Shown here in pieces: positions 60,408-64,000 of a stretch of 64,000 bases of DNA. Made by a program: the position numbers and the translations under genes. The first letter of the stretch is position 1, and each line of letters begins with the position of its first letter. The notes under the pieces are model-generated. The model was not told the origin of the DNA, made no database searches, and worked only from the letters and a program-made list of their open reading frames with translations. Source of the DNA: CAYGFH01 sp964430295. Its GTDB lineage: Bacteria > Patescibacteriota > Microgenomatia > UBA10105 > UBA927. The stretch spans positions 16,791 to 80,790 of the forward strand of contig CAYSEV010000003.1 in NCBI GenBank assembly GCA_964430295.1. Direction: 5' to 3'.

Positions 60408-62263
60408 ATATAAAAAATGAAATTAAAAATTTATTAAACGAAAAAGGAGTAGAACATACGTTTATTCCTTTGCCTGAAGAATTGCCTCCTGATGTGTCAT
60501 CACACGCAGCTTTTCATGGTATAAAACTTGCAAATGCTATGGTGACCATTTTATATGGTACAGAAAATGGTATTGTCGGAGTTGTTAAAAGAGCTGATAC
60601 GCAAATTGATGAGGCTAAAGTAAAAAACTTTCTGAAGGTGGACAAACTGAAGTTTGCTTCCAAAGAAGATTTATCACAGCTTGGAACTGAGATTGGAATT
60701 GTCCCATATCTCGGTTTATCTGTTTTGTATTTGATTGATAAAAAAGTTCTTGGAGTTGGAAGAATCTATGGAACGGCTGGTGATAAAACAATGGGAATGG
60801 TGATGGAAGCCGCGGATTTAATTCGTGTTAATGGTGGAAAGATCGGAGATTTTACGAACGAAATTATTGTTTCGGAAATACCACAGGGAAAAAGATTTTT
60901 ATCGGGTATAACCCCCAGCGGTGATGGAAGCCTTCATATTGGCAATTATCTGGGAGCGGTGAAACAATTTATAGAATTGTCTAGGCATAATGAAACGTTT
61001 TTGATGGTTGCTGATCTTCATGGATTAACCACTATCCAAGATAAAAAACAGCTTTCACACAATATTGACACATTAGTGATGGAAGAGTTGTCTCTTTTAC
61101 TTGGATTTCTCGGAGAGGAAGCATTTAATAAGATTGTATTTTTTCGACAATCCGATGTTACCATGCATACAGAGTTTCAATCTATTCTCAATAATGTAAC
61201 TCCTCTTGGGCTTTTGAAGCGCGCACATGCGTATAAAGATAAATTGGCGAAAGATGTGATGGAGGACGATGTTAATTTAGGCCTGTTTAACTATCCTATT
61301 TTAATGGCCTCGGATATCTTGTTGTATAAACCTGATCTCATCCCTGTTGGTAAAGATCAGAAACAACATATAGAAATAACGCGCGACATTGCAGAACGAT
61401 TTAATCGAATATATAAAAAACAACTTCTGAAGCTACCAGAGCCATTTATTCCCGAGGAAGTCGCGACAGTATTAGGAACAGATGGAAAAAGGAAAATGAG
61501 TAAGTCACTAGGAAATTTGATTAGCATTTTTGAAGATGAAGCGGTCATAAAAAAACAGGTGAACGGTGTATACACAGATCCAACCCGAGCTCATGCTACT
61601 GACCCCGGCCATATAGAAGGAAATATGGTGTTTTCTTATCTGGATTATTTTGGCGATGCAAAGAAAGTGGAGGTAATGAAAAATGAATATCGATCTGGAA
61701 AAATTTCCGATGTTGCAGTAAAAGAATATTTGTTTGAATGCCTACTTCATACATTTGCTCCAGCCAGAAAAGCATATGCTGAACTTAAGAACAATCCAAA
61801 ACGGATTAAAACAATTCTCAAGGAAGGCCAAGCCAAAGCATTGAAAGTAGCAACGCAAACTATGAAAGATGTACGCGATGCAATTGGAGTAACAACTAGC
61901 TATTCATTCTTTGAATATCTGCGAGTCGATTCAGATGTTGTGACCATTGATGATTTTGCAAAATTGGATTTAACAGTTGGGCATGTGGTGAGTGCTTCAC
62001 ATAAAGACGGGAGTGATAGGTTAATTCGACTTGTTGTAGACGTTGGAGAAACTGATAAAAGAATTATTTTTACCGCAGTCAGGCCATTTGGGTATACGCA
62101 TGAGGATTTTACGGACAAACAATTTTTCTTTATTACAAATCTTGCTCCGCGAAAGATGCTTGATGAATTTTCTCAGGGGATGATTTTAGCCGTTGATGGC
62201 GCAGATAAACGTCCTCAGTTTATATCGGCTGAAGGCATGCCTATTGGTGCAAAAATTAGGTGA
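60404..62263 (+). CDS. trpS: YbaK-like editing domain fused to tryptophanyl-tRNA synthetase and a tRNA-binding OB domain
   Basis: 619 residues in three parts. Residues 1-155 are YbaK/ProX-like deacylase: GIKLANAM (Lys41 at the catalytic position), TEIGIVPYLGLSVLYLID and RIYGTAGDKTMGM. Residues 164-500 or so are TrpRS: GDGSLHIGNYLGAVKQF (HIGH-type at 178-181), DILLYKPDLIPVGKDQKQH, and KMSKS at 364-368. Residues about 516-619 are a tRNA_bind OB fold (LDLTVGHVVSA ... NLAPRKMLDEFSQGMILA) as in MetRS C-terminal and Arc1p/EMAPII domains. It charges tRNA-Trp; the N-domain may hydrolyse mischarged tRNA. TAAGGAGAATAT lies upstream. Confidence 0.9.
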   Translation: MNIKNEIKNLLNEKGVEHTFIPLPEELPPDVSSHAAFHGIKLANAMVTILYGTENGIVGVVKRADTQIDEAKVKNFLKVDKLKFASKEDLSQLGTEIGIVPYLGLSVLYLIDKKVLGVGRIYGTAGDKTMGMVMEAADLIRVNGGKIGDFTNEIIVSEIPQGKRFLSGITPSGDGSLHIGNYLGAVKQFIELSRHNETFLMVADLHGLTTIQDKKQLSHNIDTLVMEELSLLLGFLGEEAFNKIVFFRQSDVTMHTEFQSILNNVTPLGLLKRAHAYKDKLAKDVMEDDVNLGLFNYPILMASDILLYKPDLIPVGKDQKQHIEITRDIAERFNRIYKKQLLKLPEPFIPEEVATVLGTDGKRKMSKSLGNLISIFEDEAVIKKQVNGVYTDPTRAHATDPGHIEGNMVFSYLDYFGDAKKVEVMKNEYRSGKISDVAVKEYLFECLLHTFAPARKAYAELKNNPKRIKTILKEGQAKALKVATQTMKDVRDAIGVTTSYSFFEYLRVDSDVVTIDDFAKLDLTVGHVVSASHKDGSDRLIRLVVDVGETDKRIIFTAVRPFGYTHEDFTDKQFFFITNLAPRKMLDEFSQGMILAVDGADKRPQFISAEGMPIGAKIR

Positions 62264-62295
62264 TGCTTGGATTTCCTCATTAGGGGATATTATTT

Positions 62296-62697
62296 TTACA
62301 CAGTCGGTTGGAGAAATTCCTTAACCTTGTTAACCACTTGATCAGGTGTATGGTCACTTTTGATCAAGTATCCTTGAGCTCCGAGTGCAACAGCATTTGC
62401 TATGATTGTTTCCTGGCCAAGATTGGATAAGACGAGAATAGCCTTATTGGGCATGACAGGAGGTGTTTCATTCTTGAGTTTCTCTAGAATTTTGATGCCA
62501 TCCATTTTCGGGAGCATGATATCCAGAAGAACTATATCGTATCCACCAGCATGCATTTTTGTGTAGCCTTCTTCACCATCTACTGCGTGATCAACGTCGT
62601 ACCCTTCATCCTGCAAAATATCGATATATAGCTCACGAATGTATTGATCATCTTCTACAACCAATACTTTTTTTATGGTAGGGATAGTGTCGTTCAT
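62296..62697 (-). CDS. Single-domain response regulator (CheY-like)
   Basis: 133 residues, a receiver domain only. VLVVEDDQY holds the acidic pair (Asp16, Asp17), LLDIMLPKMDG has the phosphoacceptor Asp59, LVLSNLG the Ser switch and YLIKSD the lysine. No output domain. It follows the histidine kinase gene on the same strand (14 bases), so it is likely phosphorylated by it and acts by protein interaction or phosphorelay. Convergent with the Trp operon. Confidence 0.93.
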   Translation of the reverse strand: MNDTIPTIKKVLVVEDDQYIRELYIDILQDEGYDVDHAVDGEEGYTKMHAGGYDIVLLDIMLPKMDGIKILEKLKNETPPVMPNKAILVLSNLGQETIIANAVALGAQGYLIKSDHTPDQVVNKVKEFLQPTV

Positions 62698-62711
62698 GAG
62701 TACAGTGTACG

Positions 62712-64000
62712 TTATGTTACTTTTGCTTGTAAAGAGTTTATACCAGATTGTGTTATAGGGAGCGTAAAAGAAAATGTGGAACCTTTTCCGAGTTCGGATT
62801 GAACACTCATAGTTCCACTATGTAGTTCCACATATTGTTTTGAAATAAACAAACCAAGTCCGCTACTTTCTGCTGTAACAGTAACGAGAGAGTTTTCAAG
62901 TCTGCCGAATTTTTTAAATAGTTTAGGCATGTCATCCGGTGAAATACCACGACCCGTATCTGAAACCGAGAATCGAATGTATGTGCCTTCCTGAGCTCCT
63001 GTAAGCGTAATAGATGCCCCTTGTGAGGAGTATTTAATACTATTCCCAATGAGGTTCTCAAGTACCTGTACGATCTTTTCACGGTCTGCTGCTATTTGTG
63101 GGAGTGTCGTCGGTTTTTCTATGGTGAACACGACTTTTGCATCAGCCACCCTTGCAGCAAATTCGTTTTGCATATCATCAAATAACGATAGTGGATCAAA
63201 TGTCGTCGTATTAAGCTTCACTCTTCCTGACTCAATACGTGATACATCAAGCATTTCGTTTACTAAATGAATAAGACGTTCTGTAGATGCAAATACACGT
63301 TCCAAATATATACGAGCTTTTGGAGTAATATCTCCAGCTTTATTATTTAATACCATCCACGCATAGCTTTTTATAGCGGTCATGGGTGTTCGAAGTTCAT
63401 GCGAAGCTACAGATACGAATTCATCTTTGAGTTTATCCAGTAATTTAAGTTGTTCATTTGCTGACTGAAGTTTGTTATTTGTAATTTGTACATGCTCAAG
63501 TAACTGTGCACGATCTATAGCAAGTGCGATTGCCCCTGTTAGCTCATCTATTGTCTCCCTTTCTCCACGAGACAGATTATCTGCAGTTTTTGATAGACAT
63601 AAATACAACATACCAATATTTTTTGTGCCTACCTCAAGCTTATAAGAGATAATTGTCTTGATGTGTTCCGATTCCAATTCAGCTTCAGAAAAAATTCTGC
63701 CATCTATATGTTGCTGTAATAAGACTGTAAGTCGTTCATTTAATTGTTCTGATGCGAGTGATTGTATTCGTTGTATATTATTTACCGATTCGTCTGGCAA
63801 CGTGACACACGCACAATGAAATTTTAGCTCATTAACGATAGTCTCAACAATTCGTTGACATGTCTCTTTGACCGTTATAGATGTTGTTGTGATTGTAGAT
63901 ATTGCACGAAGCACACTGAGTGTTTTATTTCTGATCGATAGCTCAAGATTTTGTTTATACATTTCCTCAGTGATTTTTGAGAGCTCTTCAGAGGATTGTG
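62712..64000 (-). CDS. Histidine kinase with GAF-like domain, 5' end outside window
   Basis: The frame is open to the window edge; an internal ATG at 63962 is unlikely to be the start because the preceding residues (SSEELSKITEEM) continue the helical stalk seen in related kinases. The visible part has a helical linker, a GAF-type sensor (about 15-170 of the internal numbering), a HisKA dimerisation helix with SHELRTPMTAIKSY (phospho-His), and a HATPase with NSIKYSSQGA (N box), DTGRGI (G1) and SSGLGLFIS (G2). Upstream membrane or sensor domains may follow. It pairs with the adjacent response regulator. Confidence 0.93.
   Translation of the reverse strand, partial: QSSEELSKITEEMYKQNLELSIRNKTLSVLRAISTITTTSITVKETCQRIVETIVNELKFHCACVTLPDESVNNIQRIQSLASEQLNERLTVLLQQHIDGRIFSEAELESEHIKTIISYKLEVGTKNIGMLYLCLSKTADNLSRGERETIDELTGAIALAIDRAQLLEHVQITNNKLQSANEQLKLLDKLKDEFVSVASHELRTPMTAIKSYAWMVLNNKAGDITPKARIYLERVFASTERLIHLVNEMLDVSRIESGRVKLNTTTFDPLSLFDDMQNEFAARVADAKVVFTIEKPTTLPQIAADREKIVQVLENLIGNSIKYSSQGASITLTGAQEGTYIRFSVSDTGRGISPDDMPKLFKKFGRLENSLVTVTAESSGLGLFISKQYVELHSGTMSVQSELGKGSTFSFTLPITQSGINSLQAKVT

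Noticed and set aside
1..64000. TGA recoding as in some CPR lineages
   Set aside because: TGA is used as stop in many ATGA overlaps and gene ends (for example 1284-1287, 33385-33388).

Overview
The window looks like a chromosomal segment of a Candidate Phyla Radiation (Patescibacteria) bacterium, most likely a Microgenomates-type lineage. This is inferred from the low-GC, densely packed, short-overlap gene order, a DUF4012 protein and a DUF5652-like small membrane protein (families common in that group), a ValRS that ends early, and the order rpmH-rnpA-yidD-yidC-jag. TGA is used as an ordinary stop (many ATGA start/stop overlaps), so this is not a TGA-recoded lineage. There are no rRNAs, insertion sequences, CRISPR arrays or phage modules. 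No stretch over about 300 bases lacks a gene.

Region 1 (1-29.7 kb) is a large surface-polysaccharide or surface-polymer locus. It holds a truncated asparagine synthase, several glycosyltransferases, a sugar amidotransferase fused to its own glutaminase, a beta-propeller/glycoside-hydrolase fusion, an O-antigen-ligase-type protein, and a Wzm/Wzt-type ABC exporter. A CDP-glycerol-transferase-like enzyme, a nucleotidyltransferase and a WcaJ/WbaP-type initiating sugar transferase are also present. An unusual block of amino-acid enzymes is embedded in it: two group II PLP decarboxylases, a glutamine-synthetase-like ligase, an SHMT-like enzyme, a LysA-like decarboxylase and a class IV aminotransferase. 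It may make an amine or amino-acid substituent for the exported polymer (inference).

Region 2 (29.9-35.1 kb) encodes three large exported or membrane-anchored proteins of unknown function. Region 3 (35.1-55.3 kb) is housekeeping: L34, RNase P protein, YidD, YidC, Jag, an O-antigen ligase and flippase, RNase H, DUF4012, L25, a SurA-N-like protein, cyclophilin, an EpmA-like ligase with EF-P, YggS, ValRS, a Xer-like recombinase, FtsB/DivIC and two CAU-anticodon tRNAs, one with initiator features. Region 4 (55.3-58 kb) has an SGNH hydrolase and a sulfatase-superfamily protein.

Region 5 (58.0-62.3 kb) is the most striking. A TrpR-family repressor has a consensus promoter overlapped by a trp-operator-like dyad. 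Next comes a 21-codon leader peptide with tandem Trp codons and three mutually exclusive hairpins (a textbook-type trp attenuator), then a stand-alone TrpB2, an Asp/Glu-racemase-family enzyme, and a three-part protein joining a YbaK-like editing domain, TrpRS and a C-terminal tRNA-binding OB fold. It reads as a compact tryptophan salvage, charging and quality-control operon under dual repression/attenuation control. The window ends with a response regulator and a GAF-containing histidine kinase that runs off the edge.

Several first-of-unit genes have a -10 box only 6-9 nt before the start codon and no Shine-Dalgarno, which suggests leaderless transcripts. Genes inside operons often have AGGAG-type sites.
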